Positions 7,846 through 15,948 of a stretch of 43,744 nucleotides of DNA are shown in pieces. This stretch comes from Kangiellaceae bacterium. Lineage in GTDB: Bacteria > Pseudomonadota > Gammaproteobacteria > Enterobacterales > Kangiellaceae. Position 1 is the stretch's first letter; every line of letters starts with the position of its first letter. The stretch lies in NCBI GenBank assembly GCA_019090895.1, contig JAHRVB010000156.1, positions 1 through 43,744 on the forward strand, given 5' to 3'. Position numbers and translations under genes: made by a program. The notes below the pieces were generated by a model that was given only the letters and a program-made list of their open reading frames with translations, ran no database searches and was not told the DNA's origin.

Positions 7846-9057
7846 ATGTTTGAAATAAAACCAATATTAAGTGCATTATTGAGACATAAGAGTAGTACGC
7901 TTCTTATCATCTTACAGATTGCGATTACATTTGCTGTTGTAGTAAACGGCACTAGTATCATAAAGCAACGAATGGACTTGATGTCTCGTGACACCGGATT
8001 AGTTAATGATAAGCTAATCACTTTAAACATTAACTCTTTTGGCAAGAATTCTGACCAAGAATCAAATATTAGAGCTGATTTAGAATTATTGAGAAGTCTA
8101 CCTGGTGTTGTTGATGCGGCACCAATGAATCAAATTCCTCTTAGTGGAAGTGGTGATTCTAGCGGGGTTGCTGTTTCCCAGGAAGCTCACGATAATCAAG
8201 AAGTTACTGGTGCTGGTATGTATCGCGGTGACAGTCATATGCTCAATACTCTTGGTGTAAAGTTAGTTGCCGGACGATTATTTAGCGAAGACGAAGTGAC
8301 TTATACCTCTGAACGTCCTGATGTTAAGGCGCTAATAATTACGCAATCACTTGCTGACAATCTATTTCCAAATGGTGATGCTCTGGGGAAACTACTCTAT
8401 TTCGGTGGTGGAATTCAGGTTCCGATTGTTGGTATCGTAGAGCACATGTCTGGCTCGTGGGTGAGTTGGTCTAGTTTTGATAATAATGTTCTAATGCCAA
8501 TGGTTCAATTGCAGAATTTTAGAAGATATTTGATCCGGGCAGAGGATAAACAAGCTGCCAATCACTTACTTGGTGAAGTAGAAAAATTATTGATAGAGCG
8601 AAATAGAGAAAGAGTTGTGACTGGTGTGCGCTCGATGGACGAGCTTATAGAGCGAGCGTACTCGGATGACTCCGCAATGATGACGATACTTTGGATTGTG
8701 GTTATATTATTGGTATTGATCACTGCTTTAGGAATAGTGGGTATTGTTAGCTTCAACGTTAATCAACGCATCAAGCAGATTGGAACACGACGCGCATTAG
8801 GTGCAACTAAGGCCGATATTCTACGCTACTTTGTCACTGAGAATTTGCTGATTACATCGCTCGGTTTGTTTGTAGGAATCATGATGACTGTTGGCTTTAA
8901 CGTCTTCCTTGCTGACCAATTTGAGATGCCAGAATTTAATTGGGCACTAATTCCTATTGGTACGTTGATTATGTTTGTCATTGGAATTGTTTCAGTTTGG
9001 TTGCCTGCACAAAGAGCTTCGAAAGTCTCTCCTGCAATAGCAACACAAAGTATTTAG
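7846..9057 (+). CDS. MacB/FtsX-type ABC permease (second)
   Basis: A 403-residue partner of the preceding permease. The start is taken at the ATG preceded by TAGGAG, 8 nt after the upstream stop; a longer frame reaching back into the previous gene has no ribosome site. The layout is one N-terminal helix (about 17-36), a periplasmic MacB-core domain, and three C-terminal helices. The conserved cytoplasmic motif is 'IGTRRALGATKADILRYF'. The two permeases share fold and motif but little overall sequence, as is usual for heterodimeric exporters of this group. The stop is followed by a 118-nt gap before the response-regulator gene that contains an imperfect hairpin. Confidence 0.88.
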   Translation: MFEIKPILSALLRHKSSTLLIILQIAITFAVVVNGTSIIKQRMDLMSRDTGLVNDKLITLNINSFGKNSDQESNIRADLELLRSLPGVVDAAPMNQIPLSGSGDSSGVAVSQEAHDNQEVTGAGMYRGDSHMLNTLGVKLVAGRLFSEDEVTYTSERPDVKALIITQSLADNLFPNGDALGKLLYFGGGIQVPIVGIVEHMSGSWVSWSSFDNNVLMPMVQLQNFRRYLIRAEDKQAANHLLGEVEKLLIERNRERVVTGVRSMDELIERAYSDDSAMMTILWIVVILLVLITALGIVGIVSFNVNQRIKQIGTRRALGATKADILRYFVTENLLITSLGLFVGIMMTVGFNVFLADQFEMPEFNWALIPIGTLIMFVIGIVSVWLPAQRASKVSPAIATQSI

Positions 9058-9103
9058 AAGCTTAAAGTACTTAAAAAAACTAAAATAATCCATCAGTACT
9101 CAT

Positions 9104-9135
9104 TTGGCCTTCGTAGATTTTTATATGAAGGTCAA
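9104..9135 (+). terminator. Imperfect hairpin between transporter and regulator genes
   Basis: TTGGCCTTC (9104-9112) pairs with GAAGGTCAA (9127-9135), with one G-T pair and a 14-nt AT-rich loop. It is followed by 'ttaaactgtatttt' rather than a clean T run, so it would be a weak terminator or an attenuator that lowers expression of the regulators relative to the transporter. Confidence 0.35.
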
Positions 9136-9175
9136 TTAAACTGTATTTTGAAAGACCTACGGATTTATTACAAAA

Positions 9176-10519
9176 ATGAACCAAATTTTAGTAATTGATG
9201 ATAACAAAGGGATCGCTACGGCGCTCGAAGTCTTGTTTTCTATTTATGATATCAAAACGTTACACGCAATCAGTCCGCAAGAAGGTTTAAGGTTCATCCA
9301 ATCGAATCAAATTGATCTTGTCGTTCAGGATATGAATTTCACCGAGGACACAACGTCTGGAGAAGAAGGCTGTAAACTTTTTAAGCAAATTCATAGCGAG
9401 TATCCCGACCTACCCGTGATCCTATTAACGGCCTGGGGAAACTTGGAAACGGCAGTTGAACTTGTCAGAGAGGGCGCAAGTGATTATCTTACCAAGCCGT
9501 GGGATGATACCAAGTTAATGACGACCGTTAATAACTTGATGGAATTAGGACAGCTTCGTCAGCAAACTAATTCAATGCTAAGCCAAAAGACCAGTATCGC
9601 TCAATCTCTAAGCCAACAGTACGATCTGTGTGACACTGTATTTAACAGCTCATCGATGTTACAGACTATGACGATGGCGACTCAGATAGCTCACTCAGAT
9701 ATACCAGTTTTAATTACTGGGCCTAACGGCTGCGGTAAAGAAAAAATAGCCGAAACAATTCAAGCAAATTCATCGGTGAAAGAGAAACCTTTTGTTCGGG
9801 TTAATGTAGGTGCGTTACCTATGGATTTATTAGAGGCAGAACTATTCGGCGCTGAAGCGGGAGCGTATACTGGCGCGCAGAAAAAACGAGTTGGAAGATT
9901 TGAAGCGGCGGATGGTGGTACGCTTTTCCTCGATGAAATTGGTAACTTACCTCTGTCTGGTCAAGTAAAGCTATTGCGAGTATTACAAACCGGAGAGTTT
10001 GAATGCTTGGGTAGTTCAGAGACAAGAAAGGTCAATGTAAGAGTGATTAGTGCAACTAACGCAAACCTACTCAATGATATTCAGCAAGGAACATTTAGGG
10101 AAGACCTTTATTATCGACTCAATGTTATAGAAATAAAAGTCGCTCCTTTAGCTGAACGCGTCGACGATATTTTGCCTTTAGCACTTTACTTTATGCCGCA
10201 AAATAAAACTTTGTCCCAAGAAGCTGAAAAGGCACTACAAAATCATTCTTGGCCAGGTAATGTGCGGGAGTTAGAAAACGTTATTAAACGGGCAAGTCTA
10301 CTGGCATCGAACGATCATATTCGAACTAAAGATTTAGGACTGCCGGAACAAGCAGCACCCACAATCGAAAAAACAGTATCTAGTGAGCCCGATAAGGAGC
10401 AACTAATCGCTACATTACTAAGAAGCAGGCATAATATTTCTCAAACGGCCAGAGAATTAGGCCTTAGCCGTCAGTCACTTTATCGCAGAATGGATAAATT
10501 CAAGATTCCCCGAGATTGA
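9176..10519 (+). CDS. Sigma-54-dependent response regulator, NtrC type
   Basis: A 447-residue transcription activator with three domains. The receiver (1-120) has acidic residues D8-D9, phospho-acceptor D52, T85 and K107. The AAA+ domain (about 153-385) has a variant Walker A 'GPNGCGKE' (182-189), the sigma-54-contact loop GAYTGA (229-234, the Tyr form of GAFTGA), Walker B 'GGTLFLDEI' (247-255) and the 'RLNVIEI' and '[11 protein letters not shown]' segments. The Fis-type helix-turn-helix is at about 408-443 ('[20 protein letters not shown]'). Together with the kinase downstream it forms a two-component system. The sigma-54 promoter and inverted repeat in front of the transporter are its likely target. 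An AT-rich leader with no clear ribosome site precedes the ATG. Confidence 0.93.
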   Translation: MNQILVIDDNKGIATALEVLFSIYDIKTLHAISPQEGLRFIQSNQIDLVVQDMNFTEDTTSGEEGCKLFKQIHSEYPDLPVILLTAWGNLETAVELVREGASDYLTKPWDDTKLMTTVNNLMELGQLRQQTNSMLSQKTSIAQSLSQQYDLCDTVFNSSSMLQTMTMATQIAHSDIPVLITGPNGCGKEKIAETIQANSSVKEKPFVRVNVGALPMDLLEAELFGAEAGAYTGAQKKRVGRFEAADGGTLFLDEIGNLPLSGQVKLLRVLQTGEFECLGSSETRKVNVRVISATNANLLNDIQQGTFREDLYYRLNVIEIKVAPLAERVDDILPLALYFMPQNKTLSQEAEKALQNHSWPGNVRELENVIKRASLLASNDHIRTKDLGLPEQAAPTIEKTVSSEPDKEQLIATLLRSRHNISQTARELGLSRQSLYRRMDKFKIPRD

Positions 10520-10696
10520 TTCTTTCTCGTATCGTTGTTAATGCTTTGGTTACATTACGATTTGAACGGCATTGGAATTCAATTTTAAAAGGGCCAAATC
10601 TTGACTATATCCACAAGCCATAACCGGTCGTTGATGATAATCAAGAATACAGTGGTAGCTTTCGCTTGGCTTGAGTAGAATAGAGCTAAATTTGAT
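10520..10696. other. Gap between response regulator and kinase genes
   Basis: This 177-nt stretch holds no convincing gene on either strand, no hairpin plus T tract, and no second copy of the TTGTCCGCG inverted repeat. The kinase is probably co-transcribed with the regulator. Confidence 0.3.
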
Positions 10697-12031
10697 TTGA
10701 TAATAAATACGCCATTGAAATTAAGCCTCGAAGCAAAACTCACTCTTTTTGTTCTCATTATTGTCAGCCTGATACTGGCAACCGTTGCTTTGTTCAATCA
10801 CTGGTTCGAAAATACAGTACTAGCATCTATTTTGTCGGCTGCTATTGTTATCCCAATTACCATCTTTGCTATTCATAACTTTATGAATCCAATCAACCGG
10901 GTGTTAAGCGCACTTAACGACGGATTTCATAATTTTCTTGATAATGACTTTAGCGTATCGCTTGCTAAAACCAGAAATGATGAATTAGGCGACTTGGTCG
11001 ATGTGTATAACAAGGTCGGTGGAGTGCTGAGAGATGAGCGACTAAACCTATACCAACGAGAACTACTGCTCGATACGGTTATTCAAACCACACCTCTTGC
11101 GTTGATATTAAGAGACGATTCAGGTGCTATCATTTATAGCAATAGTGCAGCGAGAAAATTGGTACGCGGTGGTCAAGCGATTAATGGCTTAAAATTGTCA
11201 ACACTGCTCGAACTAAAACCAAAACCATTTACACAAGCTGTGGAATCTGGATTGAGTGGTTTGTTCACTGTACCGAATGATGATGTATCGGAAACTTATC
11301 ATCTTACTCAAAACCAATTTTTACTTAATGGCCGAAAGCACCAGTTGTATTTATTCAAAAGTTTGACGAAAGAGATCAACCGACAGGAAGTTAACACTTG
11401 GAAAAAAGTGATTCGATTAATTAGCCATGAGTTGAATAATTCACTTGCACCTATTACCTCACTTGCTCACTCTGGAGAATTGTTGAGTAAACGGCAAGAC
11501 GAAGAAAAGTTGGCCAGTATATTTTCAACCATGGGAGAGCGAGCGCGTTATTTGCAATCGTTTATTGAGGGTTATGCTAAATTCGCCCGTTTACCGAATC
11601 CTCAGTGTCGGCATGTCGAAAGTTATACCTTCCTGACTAATCTCCGACAAATTAAAGATTTCGAGTTGGACTGTAAAGAAGATCAACTGCCGATTTATTG
11701 TGACCCAGCACAGTTACAACAAGTTATCATCAACTTGGTAAAAAATGCACACGAAGCCTATTACGACGTAGATAAAAATAATAAGGTGACTTTGAGTTTG
11801 CAAGTTTTTGTGGACAGCTTCGAGATTCAAATTAGAGATCGCGGCAAGGGCATGAGTGAATCAAATTTAAGCAATGCACTATTGCCTTTCTACTCAACCA
11901 AAGCTGAAGGCACTGGGCTAGGTTTACCACTTTGCCGCGAAATTGTTGAAGCACACGGCGGTAAGATATCAATTGGTAACCGAAGAAGTGGCGGTTTAAA
12001 GGTTTCCTTTATTTTACCCAATAAAATTTAA
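10697..12031 (+). CDS. Membrane sensor histidine kinase, NtrY-like
   Basis: A 444-residue inner-membrane kinase, the presumed phosphodonor of the upstream activator. Two close transmembrane helices (about 14-34 and 41-60) leave almost no periplasmic loop, so it may sense a signal in the membrane or cytosol. A HAMP-like linker (about 62-115) and a PAS domain (about 122-225, 'DTVIQTTPLALILRDDSGAIIYSN' region) follow. The HisKA box is 'RLISHELNNSLAPI' with phospho-acceptor H244. The ATPase has N-box 'NLVKNAHEA' (346-354), G1 'DRGKGM' (381-386) and G2 'GTGLGL' (405-410). No ATG is available upstream of M63, and an in-frame stop lies at 10676. The start must therefore be a TTG, placed at 10697 or possibly 10715, with only a weak ribosome site; low translation would suit a kinase. 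Confidence 0.88.
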   Translation: MIINTPLKLSLEAKLTLFVLIIVSLILATVALFNHWFENTVLASILSAAIVIPITIFAIHNFMNPINRVLSALNDGFHNFLDNDFSVSLAKTRNDELGDLVDVYNKVGGVLRDERLNLYQRELLLDTVIQTTPLALILRDDSGAIIYSNSAARKLVRGGQAINGLKLSTLLELKPKPFTQAVESGLSGLFTVPNDDVSETYHLTQNQFLLNGRKHQLYLFKSLTKEINRQEVNTWKKVIRLISHELNNSLAPITSLAHSGELLSKRQDEEKLASIFSTMGERARYLQSFIEGYAKFARLPNPQCRHVESYTFLTNLRQIKDFELDCKEDQLPIYCDPAQLQQVIINLVKNAHEAYYDVDKNNKVTLSLQVFVDSFEIQIRDRGKGMSESNLSNALLPFYSTKAEGTGLGLPLCREIVEAHGGKISIGNRRSGGLKVSFILPNKI

Positions 12032-12096
12032 TTCGGTCCTTAGATTGTCTGAGTAAATTGAAGGTTTATTAGGCGGAGTAATTTCGATGAGCGACA

Positions 12097-13137
12097 TTAA
12101 AATTGATTAATTACTGTCACCCCTAAACCATTATATTGGTCCATTTCTGTTAGACGAATTAATGACTCGTCTAAGGTTATTTTCTCGCCTATCAGTTTTT
12201 CAGGTTGTAGCTTTCCTTGTTTTATCATGCTCAATAATTCAGGATAGCGATAAGCTTGCATGCCATGACTCCCAATTATTTCTAGTTCGTCCGATAGTAC
12301 TTTTCCCATTGGAATTTTGGGCATCGAATGTTCGCCAACCATTAGACCTATTTGAACGTGTTTACCTCGTTTTCTTAAATTCGAGATAGAATTGAAACAT
12401 GTGGATTGGCTGCCGAACGCATCAATAGAAAGATGAGCGCCGCCAGCTGTTTTGTGGATCACCTCTTCAATAGTGTTCGGGCTGCTATTCGCGTTAACGG
12501 TCGCAACCGCGCCAAGAGACTTTGCAAAATCAAGCTTGTTCTCTTCAATATCGATGGCTACAACATTCGCACCAAGTGCGGTTGCAATCATTATGGCAGA
12601 TAATCCTACCCCACCACAGCCGTGCACAGCTACCCATTGACCACCAGAGACTTTGCCTTGGTCAACCACTGCTCTAAATGAAGTTACAAACCGGCAACCT
12701 AAACTTGCCGCGGTAGTAAAAGGGATCTCATCCGGAAGTCGAACGAGATTGATATTGGCATAGTGAACGGCGACATACTCTGCAAACGAACCGTGATGGG
12801 TGAAGCCGGGCTGGAATTGATGGTCACAAACTTGGTGATTACCAGATACGCATTGACCGCAGCTTCCACAACCACAAACGAAGGGGAGGGTGACTCGATC
12901 GCCTTTACGCCACTGTTTTACATGTGGGCCCACTTCAACAATGGTTCCTGCAAACTCGTGCCCAGGAACTTGTGGTAAAGCGATATCACTGTCATGCCCT
13001 TTCCAGCCATGCCAGTCACTGCGACACAACCCAGTAGCTGCTACTTTGATCACGACACCATCAGCTGTTGCCTCAGGAGTTGGTAAATTCTCAATCGTCA
13101 GTGGACCATTGAATTGATGATAAACGGCAGCTTTCAT
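12097..13137 (-). CDS. Zinc-dependent alcohol dehydrogenase
   Basis: A 346-residue medium-chain dehydrogenase that would oxidise an alcohol with a nicotinamide cofactor. Catalytic zinc ligands are C38, H60 (with E61) and C148. Structural-zinc cysteines are C90, C93, C96 and C104. The '[12 protein letters not shown]' family motif is at 60-71, the Rossmann loop is GCGGVG (173-178), and the acidic residue D196 after the second strand suggests NAD rather than NADP. The start at 13137 is chosen because a GAGAGAG ribosome site precedes it and the product begins M-K-A-A-V, normal for the family; the 19 extra upstream codons are not. The gene converges on the kinase gene and appears monocistronic. 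The physiological substrate is unknown. Confidence 0.9.
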   Translation of the reverse strand: MKAAVYHQFNGPLTIENLPTPEATADGVVIKVAATGLCRSDWHGWKGHDSDIALPQVPGHEFAGTIVEVGPHVKQWRKGDRVTLPFVCGCGSCGQCVSGNHQVCDHQFQPGFTHHGSFAEYVAVHYANINLVRLPDEIPFTTAASLGCRFVTSFRAVVDQGKVSGGQWVAVHGCGGVGLSAIMIATALGANVVAIDIEENKLDFAKSLGAVATVNANSSPNTIEEVIHKTAGGAHLSIDAFGSQSTCFNSISNLRKRGKHVQIGLMVGEHSMPKIPMGKVLSDELEIIGSHGMQAYRYPELLSMIKQGKLQPEKLIGEKITLDESLIRLTEMDQYNGLGVTVINQF

Positions 13138-13382
13138 GCAACTCTCTCGTAAATTAGCAGAGTTTATAATCCCAAGAACTACCTTGGACGTCAAGACAGA
13201 AGCGTGACGTACAAATACGATTATCAGCCATCGTTATCGTTTTGTAACAGAATCAGATTTGACGGTAGAATCTCGTTCACGAATATGTCAGAGTGCAGAG
13301 CGTTAGTAATGCTTGTAAGTCGGATCATACGAGTATCGATTTGATACATAAGTTAAATTTTTATACAGTAAGAGATTATTAG
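13138..13382. other. Divergent intergenic region
   Basis: This 245-nt gap separates the divergent alcohol dehydrogenase and exported hydrolase genes, so it must hold promoters for both. A TTGATA (13341-13346) and TATACA (13362-13367) pair with a short 15-bp spacer faces the hydrolase but is not convincing. I see no other structure. Confidence 0.3.
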
Positions 13383-14051
13383 ATGAAGATCTTCAAAATA
13401 CTATTCTTATTCACATCATTATCTGCTGGTCATTTGTCAGCTGGCGTAGTCTACACTGACTTTCCCAATAAAATTAACGTTGATCAAGTCTATGTGATTT
13501 ATTCTCATGGCTTAATTGTTGAAGGAGTCGATCCTAAACCCGTTCATCCTCAATTCGGTCCCTATGAATTTGCTGCGATCAAGAATGAACTCGTAAAAAA
13601 TAATGAAATCAACCTCATCGCACAACAACGCCCGGAAAATACAGGCATTGAAAAATATACAAGACAACTTTCCGTTTGGGTTATGAAGCTTACCGAGTTG
13701 GGTGTGAATCCGAAGAACATCATTTTAATCGGTTTCTCTCGCGGCGGAGAGTTAACGGCAAGAGCGTCTAGCGCGTTGAGTTCTTTAGGAATCAATACTG
13801 TGCTACTGGCCACCTGTTGGAAAGGCGGCGTGCACAGTGAGGAGAAAATTAAGTTCGGTGGAAATTTCTTGTCAATTTATGAAACGACAGATGGGGCACG
13901 TAGTTGCCAACAACTTGCCGACAGAAGTTCAGAATTAAGGAACTTTAAAGAAATCGCTATTTCCACGGGAAAAGGACATGGCGCATTTTTTACTCCGCTA
14001 AAAGAGTGGCTTGTACCGCTTAAAATTTGGATTAAATCTCTAAATCATTAA
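13383..14051 (+). CDS. Exported alpha/beta-hydrolase-fold protein
   Basis: A 222-residue protein with an N-terminal signal peptide (basic MKIFK, hydrophobic 6-17, likely cleavage near residue 20), so it acts in the periplasm or outside. The nucleophile elbow is G-F-S119-R-G-G ('ILIGFSRGGELTARA'), and the C-terminal H199 in 'GKGHGAFF' is a good catalytic histidine. The acid could be in 'IYETTDGARSC' near 166-174. The strand 'YVIYSHGL' (38-44) supplies the usual HG oxyanion segment. The type of ester or amide it cleaves is unknown. It stands alone, with no strong ribosome site before the ATG. Confidence 0.7.
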   Translation: MKIFKILFLFTSLSAGHLSAGVVYTDFPNKINVDQVYVIYSHGLIVEGVDPKPVHPQFGPYEFAAIKNELVKNNEINLIAQQRPENTGIEKYTRQLSVWVMKLTELGVNPKNIILIGFSRGGELTARASSALSSLGINTVLLATCWKGGVHSEEKIKFGGNFLSIYETTDGARSCQQLADRSSELRNFKEIAISTGKGHGAFFTPLKEWLVPLKIWIKSLNH

Positions 14052-14209
14052 TCAGAACTGGAGATTTATAAGCAGCAGGAAAAAATTATGCCGTGTTTCT
14101 TGGTGAGCGAATAAATATTAACATTTAAAATGAGTTAAAGATTGCATCTTGAATGCTTTTCGATATACATTTTCATTTAAATAAAACAAACAATAAATTT
14201 GGAGAATCT

Positions 14210-14692
14210 ATGAAACGACTATCTCAGACAATGATTGCGACAGCAGTGGCTATGACCATGACTATGGCAACATTCACCGCAAGCGCAGCACCGGCAAAAT
14301 CCAAAAAACACGCCGATCATGCATTAAAGATGCGTAAGGCAGTTTTCTCTTTATTAGGTAGTAATATGGGGCCGTTAGGCGGCATGGCTAAGGGAAAAAT
14401 TCCTTTTGATGCTCAGGTCGTCGAAACTAATGCAAAGCGAATTAGTCAATTATCATTGATGATGTCTGACTATATGAAAACAGATACGTCTAAGTTTAAA
14501 CTGAAGACTGACGCGCTAGAAAAAATTTGGGCTGAGAATATGAAGTTTGAGAAAAAAATTGAGGCTTTGACAATTGCCTCTAATGCTTTATCACAAGTCG
14601 CTGGCTCAACTGACGAAAAAATTCTGAGAAAGGCAATTGGCGCAGTCGGAAAAACTTGTGGTGGATGTCACGACGATTATAAATCTGACTAA
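14210..14692 (+). CDS. Cytochrome c' (periplasmic class II cytochrome c)
   Basis: A 160-residue haem protein with a cleavable signal peptide (cleavage near ASA-A, residue 26-27). The single haem site C150-G-G-C153-H154 lies close to the C-terminus, the hallmark of four-helix-bundle cytochromes c'. The N-terminal helix 'MRKAVFSLLGSNMGPLGGMAKGKIPFD' region (about 41-67) fits the family. These proteins bind NO or CO and are linked to nitrosative-stress defence or electron transfer. The ATG at 14210 is chosen because GGAG lies just upstream and it begins the signal peptide; an upstream ATG at 14153 would add an unlikely 19 residues. It converges on a cytochrome b561 gene, which may be its electron donor. 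Confidence 0.88.
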   Translation: MKRLSQTMIATAVAMTMTMATFTASAAPAKSKKHADHALKMRKAVFSLLGSNMGPLGGMAKGKIPFDAQVVETNAKRISQLSLMMSDYMKTDTSKFKLKTDALEKIWAENMKFEKKIEALTIASNALSQVAGSTDEKILRKAIGAVGKTCGGCHDDYKSD

Positions 14693-14707
14693 GTAATGGA
14701 GCTAGCG

Positions 14708-14739
14708 GGTTCAATCTAACAGGAAAAATAGATTGAACC
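14708..14739. terminator. Hairpin between cytochrome c' and b561 genes
   Basis: A perfect 11-bp stem (GGTTCAATCTA / TAGATTGAACC) with a 10-nt loop lies just past the stop codons of two convergent genes. The flank 'tattaaat' is only weakly T-rich, so it may act as a bidirectional terminator or mRNA 3' stabiliser. Confidence 0.5.
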
Positions 14740-14760
14740 TATTAAATCACGCATGTAGGT

Positions 14761-15492
14761 CTAATAGAAATACTCTTCTTCCATAGGAATGTTGAGTACC
14801 ACCAACCAATAAATAAATGCTGTGACAGCAATGGTGACGATTATCGCTGCAATTATTTTGGAATGTGAAATCTCATCGTCTTTGCTAATTTCAATAGCTG
14901 GTTTCTTGCCATTTATCATAGGAGTAATTAGGTCGACTTTTCTGTGAAATCGATAATAGAAAATGGTAGAAATATGTAATCCAATGGCAGCTATCATGAG
15001 ATCAAAAGCATTATGATGAATAAACATCATAGCCTGTTCCACTCCTTTACTAACGACTCCGTAGTAGGGGCCTGAAGAAAATATATCATCATTAACAAAC
15101 AATCCACTAACTGCTTGCAGTAGAATCAAAGTAATCATCAGAATGACCATCAAACTACCAAGCGGATTATGTCCCGCATGTTTACTTTCTTCCGTGTGTC
15201 GCAGGGTTTTTAAGTAGATATAAATAGTAGATGGTTTAGGAAAGAAATGTTCAAATCTAGAGTGTTTGGTTCCAACAACTCCCCAAACAAGCCTAAAAAT
15301 CACTAGTCCAAGAATAAAATAGCCCAATTGCATATGCAGTTCGATCAATTCGCCTTCCTGTTCTGCAGTGTACCAAGACGCGAGAATACTTACGGCAAAC
15401 AACCAATGGAATAAGCGCAGAGGGAGGTCCCATACTAATTTTTTGTTACTCGCCATATTTTGTTTTTTATTCAACAACAAGGTAGAAAACAT
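14761..15492 (-). CDS. Cytochrome b561-family membrane protein
   Basis: A 243-residue inner-membrane dihaem cytochrome b. The N-terminal signature 'VWDLPLRLFHWLFA' (20-33) is typical. Four core helices are seen (about 27-45, 52-72, 113-133, 155-180), plus a fifth near the C-terminus (about 213-234). Likely haem ligands are H29, H53, H159 or H160, and H173. Such proteins move electrons from quinol to a periplasmic cytochrome; the convergent cytochrome c' gene is the obvious candidate partner. The C-terminus 'IPMEEEYFY' is acidic. The ATG at 15492 and an internal ATG at 15456 are both possible starts, and neither has a clear ribosome site; the internal one gives an N-terminus closer to the family norm. 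Confidence 0.85.
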   Translation of the reverse strand: MFSTLLLNKKQNMASNKKLVWDLPLRLFHWLFAVSILASWYTAEQEGELIELHMQLGYFILGLVIFRLVWGVVGTKHSRFEHFFPKPSTIYIYLKTLRHTEESKHAGHNPLGSLMVILMITLILLQAVSGLFVNDDIFSSGPYYGVVSKGVEQAMMFIHHNAFDLMIAAIGLHISTIFYYRFHRKVDLITPMINGKKPAIEISKDDEISHSKIIAAIIVTIAVTAFIYWLVVLNIPMEEEYFY

Positions 15493-15568
15493 AATAACAA
15501 AACCATTAAAATAAAGTGAGTATTGATTTTAGTTAATTGATGATGTTGAAGTACGGAAAATAGAGAGG

Positions 15569-15868
15569 ATGGAAAATCTGATGGCGAATTTCGATCAAAA
15601 AGAAATTATTGACACAAGTTGGCAGCTGCATTCGCTGGTCGAAGCGCATTATCTTACTTGCAAAGCAACCAAAGGTGATGAAGAATGGCTGAGTAAACAG
15701 AGAATACTATTGGCAGATATGGCGCTTCACTTACTACAAACAGCCTTGAATCCTGAAGCCATCAATCTGGATAAGTTAACGAATAATTTGCATTCAATTC
15801 TTACGATTTGCGATGAATTTTTGCCAGATTCAAATTTAAAGAATGCTACCGATAGGCTGTATCGTTGA
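15569..15868 (+). CDS. Small hypothetical protein
   Basis: A 99-residue, largely helical, soluble protein that I do not recognise. It is mildly acidic and contains two cysteines and no signal peptide or membrane helix; the pattern 'SWQLHSLVEAHYLTCKATKGDEEW' suggests a helical bundle. A second in-frame ATG at 15581 is equally plausible as the start, since the purine-rich AGAGAGG lies about 12 nt before it and directly abuts the first. The gene is divergent from cytochrome b561 and convergent with the TPR gene, and it ends before a hairpin. Confidence 0.6.
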   Translation: MENLMANFDQKEIIDTSWQLHSLVEAHYLTCKATKGDEEWLSKQRILLADMALHLLQTALNPEAINLDKLTNNLHSILTICDEFLPDSNLKNATDRLYR

Positions 15869-15907
15869 AAGCGCTATTTGTTAGAATTGAATATTTAGGA
15901 AAGATGT

Positions 15908-15936
15908 GCGCTGTGATGCACTAGCATTCACAGCGC
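15908..15936. terminator. Hairpin between the small gene and the TPR gene
   Basis: GCGCTGTGATGC (15908-15919) pairs with GCATTCACAGCGC (15924-15936), with one bulged base and a 4-nt loop. It sits between convergent stop codons. The following 'tgcgtattaatttt' is only loosely T-rich, so a bidirectional terminator is likely but not ideal. Confidence 0.5.
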
Positions 15937-15948
15937 TGCGTATTAATT

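Noticed and set aside
10585-10797. A 70-codon minus-strand open frame between the regulator and kinase genes
   Set aside because: It overlaps the kinase start, has no ribosome site, and its composition is unlike the neighbouring genes.
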